Below are positions 24,790 through 33,507 of a stretch of 64,000 bases of DNA, piece after piece. The notes under the pieces are model-generated. The model saw only the letters and a list, made by a program, of their open reading frames with translations. It was not told the origin of the DNA and ran no database searches. The DNA comes from Cryptosporangium phraense (GTDB taxonomy: Bacteria > Actinomycetota > Actinomycetes > Mycobacteriales > Cryptosporangiaceae), in the NCBI RefSeq assembly GCF_006912135.1, contig NZ_VIRS01000008.1, positions 62,001 to 126,000 on the forward strand, given 5' to 3'. How positions within the stretch are numbered: the stretch's first letter is position 1; every line of letters begins with the position of its first letter. The position numbers and the translations under genes are program-made.

Positions 24790-25932
24790 TTAGGCCAGTA
24801 CGGAATGTTCCCGGTGAATGGCCTCGTGCAACGTGGACAACCGCGCTCCGGTACCGCCCCAGCGGCCCGCGACGATCTCCGCGGCGATGCTCACCGCGGT
24901 CTCCTCGGGTGTCCGGGCGCCCAGGTCGAGGCCGATCGGGGAGGCCAGCCGGGCGGTCTCGGCGGGGCTCAGCCCGGCCTCGCGCAGCCGGTCCAGCCGG
25001 TCCTCGTGCGTGCGCCGGGACCCCATCGCGCCGACGTAGGCCGCCGGGATGCGCAGGGCGACCTCCAGCACCGGGACGTCGAACTTCGGGTCGTGGGTGA
25101 GCACGCACAGCACGGCCCGCTCGTCCACCCGTCCGGCGTCCGACTCGGCCTGCAGGTACCGGTGGGGCCAGTCGACGATCACCTCGTCGGCGTCCGGAAA
25201 CCGTTTCTTGGTGGCGAACACCGGACGCGCGTCGCACACCGTCACGCGGTAGCCGAGGAACGAGCCGATGCGCGCGAGCGCGGCGGCGAAGTCGATCGCG
25301 CCGAACACGATCATCCGCGGACGAGGAGCGAAGCTCGCGACGAAGAGGGTCAGGTCGTCGCCGCGCCGCTCGCCGTCGTGACCGTAGTGGACGGTCGCGG
25401 TCCGGCCGGCCGCGAGCAACCCGCGGGCGTCGTCGGCGACCGCCTCGTCGAGCCGGGCCGAGCCGAGCGTGCCCGCGACCCGGTCGGGCCAGATGACCAG
25501 CCGACGGCCGACCCGGTCGTCGCCGGTGGGGGCGGCGGTGCTGGAGACGCACGTCACGACCGCGACCGGCGCGCCGGCCCGGATCGAGCCGACGACCTCG
25601 CCGAACTCCGGGTAGGTCGTCCGGTCGATGCGCTCGACCCACACGTCGAGGATGCCGCCGCAGGTGAGCCCGACCGCGAACGCGTCGTCGTCGGAGACGC
25701 CGTAGCGCTCCAGGCTGGGGTCGCCGGACGCGATCGTCTCCTGCGCCCGCTCGTAGACCGCGCCCTCGACGCAGCCGCCGGAGACGCTGCCGACCGCGGT
25801 GCCGTCCGGGCCGACGAGCATCGACGCCCCGGCCGGCCGAGGCGCGCTCTTCCAGGTGGCGATCACCGTGCCGACGCCGACCGACTGGCCGGCTTCCCAC
25901 CAGGAATACAGCTCGTCCAGGACCTCGCGCAT
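24790..25932 (-). CDS. XdhC/CoxI family protein
   Basis: 380 residues from ATG 25932 (MREVLDELYSWWEAGQ). N-terminal XdhC_CoxI domain (~1-80) with GVGTVIATWKSAPRPAG and SVSGGCVEGAVYERAQ; C-terminal Rossmann domain (~190-330) with RMIVFGAIDFAAALARIGSFLGY and VGAMGSRRTHEDRLDRL. XdhC proteins bind molybdenum cofactor and insert the sulfurated form into xanthine dehydrogenase or CO dehydrogenase-type enzymes. No molybdenum hydroxylase gene is in the window, so its client is elsewhere. Confidence 0.9.
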   Translation of the reverse strand: MREVLDELYSWWEAGQSVGVGTVIATWKSAPRPAGASMLVGPDGTAVGSVSGGCVEGAVYERAQETIASGDPSLERYGVSDDDAFAVGLTCGGILDVWVERIDRTTYPEFGEVVGSIRAGAPVAVVTCVSSTAAPTGDDRVGRRLVIWPDRVAGTLGSARLDEAVADDARGLLAAGRTATVHYGHDGERRGDDLTLFVASFAPRPRMIVFGAIDFAAALARIGSFLGYRVTVCDARPVFATKKRFPDADEVIVDWPHRYLQAESDAGRVDERAVLCVLTHDPKFDVPVLEVALRIPAAYVGAMGSRRTHEDRLDRLREAGLSPAETARLASPIGLDLGARTPEETAVSIAAEIVAGRWGGTGARLSTLHEAIHREHSVLA

Positions 25933-25964
25933 AAATCCACTATTGCTCGTAGCGAGGCGGAAAC

Positions 25965-26177
25965 CTAGGCGTTGACGTCGTAGACGTATCCGTAAAAGAC
26001 GCCGCCGAGGATCAAAGCGCCGACGCCGATGAAGAAGATCCGGTTTCGACGGGACATTTTCGACATCCATTTGCGCTGGGCCCAATTCAGCAGCAGGCCC
26101 GCCAGGATCACGAAGATGATGATGACGAACGCGTTCGGGTTGTCCCGCAGCGTGCCGTCCGCCTCGCCGAGGTCCAC
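25965..26177 (-). CDS. Small two-helix membrane protein
   Basis: 70 residues from GTG 26177 with AAAGGAG six bases upstream. Two hydrophobic helices (FVIIIFVILAGLLLNWA and IFFIGVGALILGGVFYGYV) are joined by the very basic RKWMSKMSRRNR, so the loop is probably cytoplasmic. Family not recognised. It lies 32 bases upstream of xdhC on the same strand, and its strong RBS and codon pattern argue for a real gene. Confidence 0.72.
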   Translation of the reverse strand: MDLGEADGTLRDNPNAFVIIIFVILAGLLLNWAQRKWMSKMSRRNRIFFIGVGALILGGVFYGYVYDVNA

Positions 26178-26275
26178 GGAACTCCTTTGGGTAGTGGAGC
26201 GACTTCTTTACGTTACGGTCCGCTTCCGCGTCCGTGGGCAGGGTAGGGGGTGAGGGAACGTGACAGAATTTGCGG

Positions 26276-26638
26276 ATGGCATCTCGCTGGAAGAAGGCCT
26301 CGCCGGGGTTGCTGGCCGGGGGGCTGGCCGCGATGGGCGTCCTGCACTTCGTCGCGCCGAAGCCGTTCACCCGGATCGTCCCGCGGGCGCTGCCGAATCC
26401 CGAGGCGCTGGTCGCGATCAGCGGAGCGGCCGAGCTGGCCTGCGCGGCGCTGGTCGCGGTTCCCCGCACCCGGCGGGTGGGCGGCCTGGCGGCCGCGGCG
26501 CTCTTCGTCGGGGTGTTCCCGGCGAACTGCCAGATGGCTCTGGACGCCCGCTCCGGCACCGCCAAGGCCATCGCCTACGGTCGGCTACCGTTCCAGATTC
26601 CGCTGGTCGCCTGGGCCCTCAGCGTGTCCAGGCGATGA
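26276..26638 (+). CDS. DoxX-like membrane protein
   Basis: 120 residues from ATG 26276 (a TTG two codons earlier is an alternative). Four hydrophobic segments with LLAGGLAAMGVLHFVAPKPF near the N-terminus and SGAAELACAALVAVPRTRR in the middle, the pattern of DoxX/DUF417-type small membrane proteins in actinobacteria. Function is unclear; relatives occur with thiol-redox or quinone chemistry. Divergent from the 70-residue membrane gene and overlaps the PHP gene at its 3' end by 20 bases. Confidence 0.78.
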   Translation: MASRWKKASPGLLAGGLAAMGVLHFVAPKPFTRIVPRALPNPEALVAISGAAELACAALVAVPRTRRVGGLAAAALFVGVFPANCQMALDARSGTAKAIAYGRLPFQIPLVAWALSVSRR

Positions 26639-27656
26639 GGTCGTCGGCCGACCAGGTGTTGATCACCATCGCCGGGTCGACACCGCAGAGGGCGGCCCGG
26701 GCGCAGCCGTAGGGCTGCCAGTCGAGCTGGCCGGGCGCGTGGGCGTCGGTGTCGATCGCGAAGTGGCAGCCGGCCTCGACGGCCAGCCGGAGCAGCCGCT
26801 TCGGCGGGTCGAGCCTCTCCGGCCGCGAGTTGATCTCGACCGCCACGCCCCGCTCCGCGCAGGCCGCGAACACCGCGTCGGCGTCGAACTCGCTCTCCGG
26901 ACGCTTGCCCTGGCCGGTGGACTCGCGCCCGGTGACCAGCCGGCCGGTGCAGTGCCCGAGGACGTCGGTGTTCGGGTCCTCGATCGCGCGCAGCATCCGC
27001 TTGGTCATCACGTCTTTCGGGGCGCGCAGCTTGGAGTGCACGCTCGCGACGACGACGTCCAGGCGCTCCAGCAGCGAAGGCTCCTGGTCGAGCGTGCCGT
27101 CCTCGTTGATGTCGACCTCGATGCCGGTGAGGATGCGGAACGGCGCCAGCTCGGCATTCAGCTCGGCCACCACGTCCAACTGCTGCCGCAGGCGCTCCGG
27201 GCTCAGCCCGTTCGCGACGGTCAGCCGGGGTGAGTGATCGGTGAGCACGAGGTAGTCGTGGCCGATGCTGCGCGCGGCCTCGGCCATCTCGCGGATCGGC
27301 GAGCCGCCGTCCGACCAGTCGGAGTGCGCGTGGCAGTCGCCCTTGAGCAGCGCCCGCAGGGCGTTGCCGGCCTCGTCGACCGACGTGCCCGCGGTGGCCT
27401 CCAGGCGGCGCAGGTAGACCGGCTCCTCGCCGTTGAGCGACTCGGCGACGCAGCGGGCGGTCACGTCGCCGATGCCCTGGAGCTTCTTCAGCGTGCCGGC
27501 CTCGGCGCGCTCGTGGAGCTCGTTCTCGTCCAGCTTCTCGACCGCCGCCGCGGCCGACCGGAACGCGCGCACCCGGTACGTGGCCTCGTGGGCCCGCTCC
27601 AGCAGGAACGCGATCCGCCGGAGATCGGCGACCGGGTCACGTCGGGTGTCCGTCAC
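26619..27656 (-). CDS. PHP-domain hydrolase with helix-hairpin-helix N-terminus
   Basis: 345 residues from GTG 27656. Residues ~5-95 resemble the DNA polymerase X 8-kDa/HhH domain (LQGIGDVTARCVAES), followed by a PHP domain with all metal motifs: GDCHAHSDWSDG (~107-118), VLTDHSPRL, TGIEVDI, VVASVHSKL, LGHCTGRLV and AIDTDAHAP. This is the PolX-derived PHP protein family, lacking the nucleotidyltransferase domain. PHP proteins hydrolyse phosphoesters with a trinuclear metal site; substrate (DNA 3' ends or a small phosphate) is unknown. Confidence 0.88.
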   Translation of the reverse strand: MTDTRRDPVADLRRIAFLLERAHEATYRVRAFRSAAAAVEKLDENELHERAEAGTLKKLQGIGDVTARCVAESLNGEEPVYLRRLEATAGTSVDEAGNALRALLKGDCHAHSDWSDGGSPIREMAEAARSIGHDYLVLTDHSPRLTVANGLSPERLRQQLDVVAELNAELAPFRILTGIEVDINEDGTLDQEPSLLERLDVVVASVHSKLRAPKDVMTKRMLRAIEDPNTDVLGHCTGRLVTGRESTGQGKRPESEFDADAVFAACAERGVAVEINSRPERLDPPKRLLRLAVEAGCHFAIDTDAHAPGQLDWQPYGCARAALCGVDPAMVINTWSADDLIAWTR

Positions 27657-27688
27657 CCCGACACCGTACCCGTGGGAACCTGTGGGGT

Positions 27689-28468
27689 ATGACCGCGCGT
27701 AAAGACATCGAGTGCTGGCTGATGGACATGGACGGGGTGCTCGTCCACGAGGGTGTGCCGGTTCCCGGCGCGCCGGAGTTCCTCGCGAAGCTCGTCGAGA
27801 CGGGTCGCCGGCACCTGGTGCTGACCAACAACTCGATCTACACGCCGCGTGACCTCTCGGCCCGGCTGCAGCGGGCCGGCATCGCGGTGCCGCCGGAGTC
27901 GATCTGGACGTCCGCGCTGGCCACGGCCAAGTTCCTCGAGGACCAGCGGCCGGGCGGCACCGCGCACGTGGTCGGGGAGGCCGGTCTGACGACCGCGCTG
28001 CACGACATCGGCTACATCCTGACCGACGCCGACCCGGACTACGTCGTGCTGGGTGAGACCCGCAACTACAGCTTCGAGGCGATCACGACCGCGATCCGGC
28101 TGATCGATCGCGGGGCCCGCTTCATCGCGACGAACCCGGACGCGACCGGCCCGTCGCACGAGGGTGCGCTGCCCGCGACCGGGGCGGTGGCCGCGCTGAT
28201 CAGCAAGGCGACCGGCGTCGAGCCGTACTTCGTCGGCAAGCCGAACCCGCTGATGATGCGGTCGGCGCTGAACGCGGTCGACGGGCACAGCGAGTCGACC
28301 GTGATGATCGGCGACCGGATGGACACCGATGTGATCGCCGGGATGGAGGCCGGGCTGCAGACCGTGCTGGTGCTCACCGGCGTGACCCAGGCCGCCGACG
28401 TGAACCGGTTCCCGTTCCGGCCGTCGCGGATCCTGAACTCGGTCGCGGATCTGGTCGACGAGGTCTGA
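27689..28468 (+). CDS. HAD-IIA family phosphatase (NagD-like)
   Basis: 259 residues. HAD motif I LMDMDGVLVHEG (~12-23), motif II VLTNNSIYT (~46-54), the C2A cap in the middle, motif III Lys in YFVGKPNPLM and motif IV MIGDRMDTDVIAGMEAG (~203-219). NagD-like enzymes dephosphorylate nucleotides or sugar phosphates. Divergent from the PHP gene, 32 bases apart, and 23 bases upstream of a TetR regulator on the same strand. Confidence 0.9.
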   Translation: MTARKDIECWLMDMDGVLVHEGVPVPGAPEFLAKLVETGRRHLVLTNNSIYTPRDLSARLQRAGIAVPPESIWTSALATAKFLEDQRPGGTAHVVGEAGLTTALHDIGYILTDADPDYVVLGETRNYSFEAITTAIRLIDRGARFIATNPDATGPSHEGALPATGAVAALISKATGVEPYFVGKPNPLMMRSALNAVDGHSESTVMIGDRMDTDVIAGMEAGLQTVLVLTGVTQAADVNRFPFRPSRILNSVADLVDEV

Positions 28469-28491
28469 TTCCTGCGGGCACCATAGACCCG

Positions 28492-29202
28492 ATGGGCGAC
28501 GCTCGGAGTCAGCGACCCGATCGGCGCGTCGCGCGGCGACTCGCGAACCGGTCGGTGATCGAGGACGCCGCGTTGCGGCTCTTCGCCGAGAAGGGCTACG
28601 AGGCCACGACGGTCGACGAGATCGCGGCCGAGGCCGGGGTCAGCGTCCGGTCGTTCCACTACCACTTTCCGACGAAGCGGGACGTGCTGGTCGGTGACCT
28701 GAGCGGCAAGGCGGACGAGCTGGCGTCGGCGCTCGCCGCCCAGCCCGACGGACAGCATCCGCTGGTGGCGTTGCGGGCCGCGCTGCACACGCTCGGCGTC
28801 GCGCAGGACGTCGAGCACCGGGAGCGGACGCTGCTCCGGGCCCGGATCCTGCGGTCGGAGCCGCACCTGGTGCCGTTCGCGCACGAGTTGTTCCGGGGCT
28901 TCGGCCGGGTGCTGTCGGAGGACGTCGCCCGCCGCGCCGGCCTCGACGCCGACCGGGACGCGTACCCGCGGCTGGTCGCGTCGGTGGCGGTCGCGGTGCT
29001 GGGCTCGACGATGATGACGCTGGCGTCGGAGGGGTGCGATCAGGCGGCGCTGGACGAGGCCATCGACAGTGCGCTGGAGTGCGTGCTGGCCGGGTTGCCG
29101 AGTCCGGGGTGCGCGGTGTCGGCTCCGGCGGCGGGGCCGGCGGCTACGGAGGCGGGGGCGGCTTCGGCGGCCGGGAAGATGCGGAGCCCGAGCAGCAGGT
29201 AG
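28492..29202 (+). CDS. TetR-family transcriptional regulator
   Basis: 236 residues. N-terminal HTH (~20-66) with ALRLFAEKGYEATTVDEIA and GVSVRSFHYHFPTKRDVL; the C-terminal ligand domain runs to ~200, then a 35-residue Ala/Pro/Gly tail. The tail is encoded in the 163 bases that overlap the convergent PAP2-GtrA gene. Ligand and targets unknown; TetR repressors often control a neighbour, here the HAD gene upstream or the membrane protein downstream. Confidence 0.85.
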   Translation: MGDARSQRPDRRVARRLANRSVIEDAALRLFAEKGYEATTVDEIAAEAGVSVRSFHYHFPTKRDVLVGDLSGKADELASALAAQPDGQHPLVALRAALHTLGVAQDVEHRERTLLRARILRSEPHLVPFAHELFRGFGRVLSEDVARRAGLDADRDAYPRLVASVAVAVLGSTMMTLASEGCDQAALDEAIDSALECVLAGLPSPGCAVSAPAAGPAATEAGAASAAGKMRSPSSR

Positions 29203-30278
29203 CGGGCCAGGCCGCCGACCGCGGACGCGATGAGCATCACGGTCAGTTCGAGCGTGTGGCTCGCGTGCGGGGTCGTCGAGTCCAGGACGAGCAGCGCGCC
29301 GGTCGTGACCAGGTAGGAGAGCAGCACGGTGCCGGCCGCGGCGACCCGGGCCAGGAGCCCGTTGCGGTCGCTGCGGAACGTCCAGGACCGGTGGGCCTCG
29401 TTGGAGAGCAGGGTCGAGACGATCGACGCCACCGTGTTCGCGACGGCCGACGGCATGACCAGGAGCAACGGCACGAAGATCACCGCGGAGAGCAGCGTCG
29501 AGGCGCCACCGACCACGACGAACCGGATGAACGGCCAGACGTGGTGGGAGGCGACCGCGACCGCGCGGGCGCGCGCCACGGTGACGGTGCCGAGCAGCGG
29601 GCCCGGCTCGACGATCGCCATCGCGACGATCAGGAGCGCGCAGCCGACGATCGCGTCGAGCCAGTAGTGGTTGCCGGTCGCGACCACGACGGCCAGCGTC
29701 GTCACCGGATGTAATACGGCGAGCCAGCGCCACGGGGTCTGCAGGGTCCGGATCAGCGCGATCGCGACCAGCACCGCCCAGGCGACGTGCAGTGACGGCA
29801 TCGCCGCGAACTGGTTGGCCAGCCCGGTGCCGACCGGCCCGTAGACGGACTGCCCGTAGACGTGGGCGGTGTCGACCATGCCGTGGTCGGTGAGCATCCG
29901 CGGCGGGGCCAGCGGGTAGAAGATGTGCCCGACCAGCGCGAAGCCGGTGAGCAGGGCGAGCGTCCAGCGGAACCACGGGTAGGCGCCCGGCCGCCGGACG
30001 AACAGCCAGACCAGCACGGCGACGGTGGCGGGGAAGTGGACCCGGGCGTAGTAGGTGTTCATCGCCTCGATCAGCGTCGGCCAGTGCAGCGCGGCCTGCT
30101 GGATCCAGTGCTCGCTCGGTAAGCCGATGCGGCGCTCGAACGCCCACACCGACTCGGCGTGGGCGAACGCGGTGCCGGTGTGATGCGACGCCAGGTAACG
30201 GCCGCTCATGTACGCGAGGTACAGCGCGGCGATCAGCGGTACCTCACGTAACGCGCGCCGGAGCACATCACTCTTCAC
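29040..30278 (-). CDS. PAP2-family phosphatase fused to a GtrA domain
   Basis: 412 residues if started at GTG 30278, eight bases after AGGAGG (30287-30292); the ATG at 30284 is only two bases from that RBS. The N-terminal half is a six-helix inositolphosphotransferase-like PAP2 domain with YPLAPPRM, AAMPSLHVAW and GNHYWLDAIVG (catalytic His and Asp). The C-terminal half (~225-360) is GtrA-like with FIRFVVVGGASTLLSAVIF and NEAHRSWTFRSDR. GtrA proteins move polyprenyl-linked sugars across the membrane, so the fusion may dephosphorylate or recycle a lipid carrier. A Ser/Ala tail overlaps the TetR gene. Confidence 0.85.
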   Translation of the reverse strand: MKSDVLRRALREVPLIAALYLAYMSGRYLASHHTGTAFAHAESVWAFERRIGLPSEHWIQQAALHWPTLIEAMNTYYARVHFPATVAVLVWLFVRRPGAYPWFRWTLALLTGFALVGHIFYPLAPPRMLTDHGMVDTAHVYGQSVYGPVGTGLANQFAAMPSLHVAWAVLVAIALIRTLQTPWRWLAVLHPVTTLAVVVATGNHYWLDAIVGCALLIVAMAIVEPGPLLGTVTVARARAVAVASHHVWPFIRFVVVGGASTLLSAVIFVPLLLVMPSAVANTVASIVSTLLSNEAHRSWTFRSDRNGLLARVAAAGTVLLSYLVTTGALLVLDSTTPHASHTLELTVMLIASAVGGLARYLLLGLRIFPAAEAAPASVAAGPAAGADTAHPGLGNPASTHSSALSMASSSAA

Positions 30279-30287
30279 TCGCATCAC

Positions 30288-30793
30288 CTCCTACGCGAGA
30301 GACACTACTGCGCAATGCAAAGTAGTACTCACCGCGTAGTCGGTGGGTGCGTGTCTTTGCTGTTCACAGGCTTACGATGCGCTAATTTTCAGAATCTGCA
30401 AAGTTGCTACATGCATGTTGTTGGTCACACGGATGCCGTTACGACACGAACTGGCTACCAGCGTGCCTGCTCACACCGTGTCGACGCCTCCACCCCTCCA
30501 ACTGTCGCCTTTCGGTCACGCTCTGGCCCGCCGGCGCTCGCATGCCGAAGCACGGTCGTCGACCCCACCGGATCGGTCGACTCAGCGCCTCGCGCCGCTC
30601 GCCCGACCGGGGCCCGCGCCGATGGGGCCGCGACGGCCCGCGGACGACCATCTCCCGAACCGGCGCCACGGAACGACCCCGCCCCGATCGGGCGACTCAG
30701 AAGTCCGGGCGGGTGCAGACCCGATGCAGACGCGGGCCGCGGAACGGGCCTGAGCCGTTGCGGCCGCCTGCAACGCGCGCACGGCCCGATCGG
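30288..30793. other. Intergenic region with an A+T-richer core
   Basis: About 500 bases between the divergent starts or ends of PAP2-GtrA and lacI. Bases ~30300-30460 are clearly richer in A/T than the rest of the window (for example ctaattttcagaatctgcaaag), then the DNA becomes an ordinary GC-rich filler. Short open frames here on both strands give Arg/Pro-rich peptides without domains or RBSs. No tRNA fold or terminator was recognised. It may hold the PAP2 promoter and a regulatory RNA or be a relic of transferred DNA. Confidence 0.5.
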
Positions 30794-31792
30794 CTAGTAC
30801 GTGTGTTTGGGCGGGCCGCTCGAGGCTCTCACCACCAACTCGGGGGAGAACCTCACCTGCCGATGGACGTGCGCGTCCGTCGCGTCCGCCTCGGCCAACA
30901 GGAGCTCGGCGGCGGTGCGCCCGAGCAGGTGGCGGGGCTGCCGCACGGAGCTCAGCGGAACCGCCGCGGCGGCGGCGAACTCGATGTCGTCGTAGCCGAC
31001 GATCGACAGGTCGCCGGGAACCGACAGCCCACGGGACACCATCACCTGCAGCACCCCCAGCGCCAGCAGGTCGTTCGCGCAGAAGACCGCGGTCGGCGGG
31101 TTGCGCAGGCCGAGCAGGCGCTCGCCGGCGTCCCGGCCGGACGCGACGTTCAGCGCGGCCCCGGCGAGGATCTCCAGGTCGCCGCCCGCGACCGCGCCCT
31201 GGTACCGGTCGGCGCACTGGGCCAGGCTCATCGGTCCGCTCACGTAGGCGATCCGCTCGTGGCCGAGGTCGCGCAGGTGCGCGGCCGCCAACTCGCCACC
31301 GAGGACGTCGTCGACCGCGACCGAGCAGTAGTCGCCCTCACCGGCGTGCCGGTCGAGCAGCACGACCGGGACGCTGCGCCGGCGCAGGCGGGCCAGCCGG
31401 TCGCCGTCGATGTCGACCGGCGTGATCAGCACGCCCTGCACCCGCTGCTCCTCGAGCAGGTCGAGGTAAGCCTGCTCCTTCTCGCGACGCTCGTCGGAGT
31501 TGCAGAGGATGACCGCGAGCCCGGCCTCGTTCGCGGCGTCCTCGACTCCGCGGGCGACGTCGGTGAAGAACGGGTTCGTGACGTCGAGGACGACGAGACC
31601 CAGCGTGCGGCTGCGGCCGGCGCGTAGGTGCCGGGCCGACTCGTTGCGGACGAAGCCCAACTCCTCGATCGCCCGGCGGACCCGCTCGCGGGTCGCGGGC
31701 GCCACCGCCTCCGGACGATTCAGCACATTGGAGACGGTTCCGACGGACACCCCGGCTCTCTCCGCGACCTCCCGAATGCTCGTCGTCGCCAT
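30794..31792 (-). CDS. LacI-family regulator of rhamnose genes
   Basis: 332 residues from ATG 31792. HTH with SIREVAERAGVSVGTVSNVL (~5-24) and hinge helix RNESARHLRAGRSRTLGLV; then a periplasmic-binding-protein-like effector domain with VTNPFF, NSDERREKEQAYLDLL, VLLDRHAG and VGYDDIEFA. It is divergent from the rhamnose operon, and TGAAACG-type palindromes lie before both its own gene and the operon. I infer a repressor relieved by rhamnose or an early metabolite, autoregulated. Confidence 0.9.
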   Translation of the reverse strand: MATTSIREVAERAGVSVGTVSNVLNRPEAVAPATRERVRRAIEELGFVRNESARHLRAGRSRTLGLVVLDVTNPFFTDVARGVEDAANEAGLAVILCNSDERREKEQAYLDLLEEQRVQGVLITPVDIDGDRLARLRRRSVPVVLLDRHAGEGDYCSVAVDDVLGGELAAAHLRDLGHERIAYVSGPMSLAQCADRYQGAVAGGDLEILAGAALNVASGRDAGERLLGLRNPPTAVFCANDLLALGVLQVMVSRGLSVPGDLSIVGYDDIEFAAAAAVPLSSVRQPRHLLGRTAAELLLAEADATDAHVHRQVRFSPELVVRASSGPPKHTY

Positions 31793-31844
31793 GCGGTGCC
31801 CCTCTCCCGGTCTGGCGGGAGCGTACTTGTTGCACCGGCCAATT

Positions 31845-31856
31845 TGAAACGTCTCA
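31845..31856. promoter_or_regulatory. LacI-type operator before the regulator gene
   Basis: TGAAACGTCTCA differs by one base from the palindromic LacI-family operator TGAAACGTTTCA. It lies ~53 bases ahead of the regulator start, suiting autoregulation. Confidence 0.65.
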
Positions 31857-31922
31857 GATCACCGGCCAGCTTAAGGGCCCCGGGCAGCGAGAGGTCACAG
31901 AAATGTCACGCAGGCGAAACCG

Positions 31923-31952
31923 TTGACACGTGACGGCGCTCACTCGTACGGT
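31923..31952 (+). promoter_or_regulatory. Candidate promoter of the rhamnose operon
   Basis: TTGACA at 31923-31928 is a perfect -35 hexamer; TACGGT at 31947-31952, 18 bases later, fits a TAnnnT -10. Transcription would begin near 31959, just before the operator at 31967. Confidence 0.6.
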
Positions 31953-31966
31953 CGGCGCCACTGAGT

Positions 31967-31978
31967 TGAAACGATTCA
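31967..31978. promoter_or_regulatory. LacI-type operator of the rhamnose operon
   Basis: TGAAACGATTCA is a LacI-family palindrome (TGAA-xCGx-TTCA) just downstream of the candidate promoter and 26 bases ahead of the first gene. A repressor here would block early transcription. It matches the site at 31845 in its left half. Confidence 0.72.
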
Positions 31979-32004
31979 TTATTCCTCGCAACGGAGCGTG
32001 TGCT

Positions 32005-33507
32005 GTGACCAACGGCGAGCCCCTGCTCTCCCTCGAGGGGGTGGGCAAGACATTCGGCGCGTTACGGGCGCTCGACGGCGTCTCGCTGGACCTCTATCCC
32101 GGCGAGATCCACGCCCTGATGGGGGAGAACGGCGCCGGCAAGTCGACGCTGGTCCGCATCCTCGCCGGCGTGCACCGTCCGGACTCCGGGACCGTCACGC
32201 TCTCCGGGGCCGAGGTCACGTTCGCCGATCCGGCTGCCGCGCGCGACGCCGGCATCGCGGTGATCTACCAGGAGCCCACGCTCTTCGGTGACCTGTCGGT
32301 CACCGAGAACGTCTTCATGGGACGGCAGCCGCTGGGCCGCTTCCGCGCCATCGATCGAAAGACCATGCGGACGCAGGTCGACGCGCTGTTCGCCCGGCTG
32401 GGCGTCGCGCTCGACCCGGACCGGCCGGCCAGCGGGCTCTCGATCGCCGACCAGCAGCTCGTCGAGATCGCCAAGGCCCTCTCGCTCAATGCGCGGGTCA
32501 TCGTCATGGACGAGCCGACCGCGGCGCTCTCGTCCCGCGAGGTCGAGCGGTTGTTCGCCGTGGCGCGAACCGTGAAGGCCGACGGGGCCGCGCTGGTGTT
32601 CATCTCGCACCGCCTGGACGAGGTCTACGCACTCTGCGACCGGGTGACCGTGCTGCGCGACGGCAAGTTCGTCTCGTCCGACCCGATCGCGTCGGTGACC
32701 GAGGACGAGCTGGTCCGCCGGATGGTCGGCCGCGATCTGGACGCGCTGTTCCCGAAGATCGACACGACGCCGGGTGAGGTCGGGCTGCGGGTCGAGCGTC
32801 TGACCCGGGAGGGCGTGTTCACCGACGTCTCGTTCGAGGTCCGCACCGGCGAGATCGTCGCGCTGGCCGGGCTCGTCGGCTCCGGCCGCAGTGAGATCGC
32901 CCGGGCGATCTTCGGGATCGACAAGTACGACGCCGGAGCGGTGTCCGTCTTCGGCCGCGCGCTGAAGCCCGGGCGGCCGACGACGGCCATCGACGCCGGG
33001 ATCGCGCTGGTGCCCGAGGACCGCCGTCAGCAGGGCCTGGTCATGGAGCTCTCGATCGCCCGGAACGCGTCGATGACCGAGATGGGCGCCCTCGCGCGGT
33101 TCGGGCTGCTCGGCGGCCGCGCCGAGCGGAACCTGGCCCAGGAGTGGGCGACGAAGCTGCAGCTCAAGTACCGCAGCCTGTCCGACGCGGTCGGGGTGCT
33201 CTCCGGTGGCAACCAGCAGAAGGTCGTGCTGGCGAAGTGGCTGGCCACCGCGCCGAAGGTGCTGATCGTCGACGAGCCGACCCGGGGCATCGACGTCGGG
33301 ACGAAGGCCGAGGTGCACCGGCTGCTGTCCGAACTGGCCTCGCAGGGCGTGGCGGTGCTGATGATCTCGTCGGAACTCCCGGAGGTGCTCGGCATGGCCG
33401 ATCGGGTCCTGGTGATGCGGGAGGGCCGGCTCGCGGCCGAGTTCTCCCGAGCCGACGCCACCGAGGAGACCGTGCTCTCCGCCGCGGTCGGCCGGAGGGC
33501 GGCATGA
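32005..33507 (+). CDS. rhaT: Sugar ABC transporter ATP-binding protein (rhamnose)
   Basis: 500 residues; GTG 32005 is chosen over an earlier in-frame ATG at 31930 because GGAG lies eight bases ahead and the upstream codons are promoter and operator DNA. Two fused ATPase domains: Walker [10 protein letters not shown] (~41-49), [15 protein letters not shown], Walker [12 protein letters not shown]; second half with [31 protein letters not shown] and [14 protein letters not shown]. This is the carbohydrate-uptake CUT2 type (as RbsA/AraG), powering import. The following permeases, binding protein and enzymes assign rhamnose. Confidence 0.9.
   Translation: MTNGEPLLSLEGVGKTFGALRALDGVSLDLYPGEIHALMGENGAGKSTLVRILAGVHRPDSGTVTLSGAEVTFADPAAARDAGIAVIYQEPTLFGDLSVTENVFMGRQPLGRFRAIDRKTMRTQVDALFARLGVALDPDRPASGLSIADQQLVEIAKALSLNARVIVMDEPTAALSSREVERLFAVARTVKADGAALVFISHRLDEVYALCDRVTVLRDGKFVSSDPIASVTEDELVRRMVGRDLDALFPKIDTTPGEVGLRVERLTREGVFTDVSFEVRTGEIVALAGLVGSGRSEIARAIFGIDKYDAGAVSVFGRALKPGRPTTAIDAGIALVPEDRRQQGLVMELSIARNASMTEMGALARFGLLGGRAERNLAQEWATKLQLKYRSLSDAVGVLSGGNQQKVVLAKWLATAPKVLIVDEPTRGIDVGTKAEVHRLLSELASQGVAVLMISSELPEVLGMADRVLVMREGRLAAEFSRADATEETVLSAAVGRRAA

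Noticed and set aside
28066-30147. 693-codon minus-strand frame across HAD, TetR and PAP2
   Set aside because: Mostly Arg-rich shadow; the real minus-strand PAP2-GtrA product lies in another frame.
30315-30797. Short plus-strand frames in the A/T-rich gap
   Set aside because: No RBS, no domain, and Arg/Pro-rich composition like random high-GC frames.
31930-32004. Upstream in-frame extension of the ABC ATPase to ATG 31930
   Set aside because: The extra codons contain the -10 and the operator; GTG 32005 has the spaced GGAG and matches usual N-termini.
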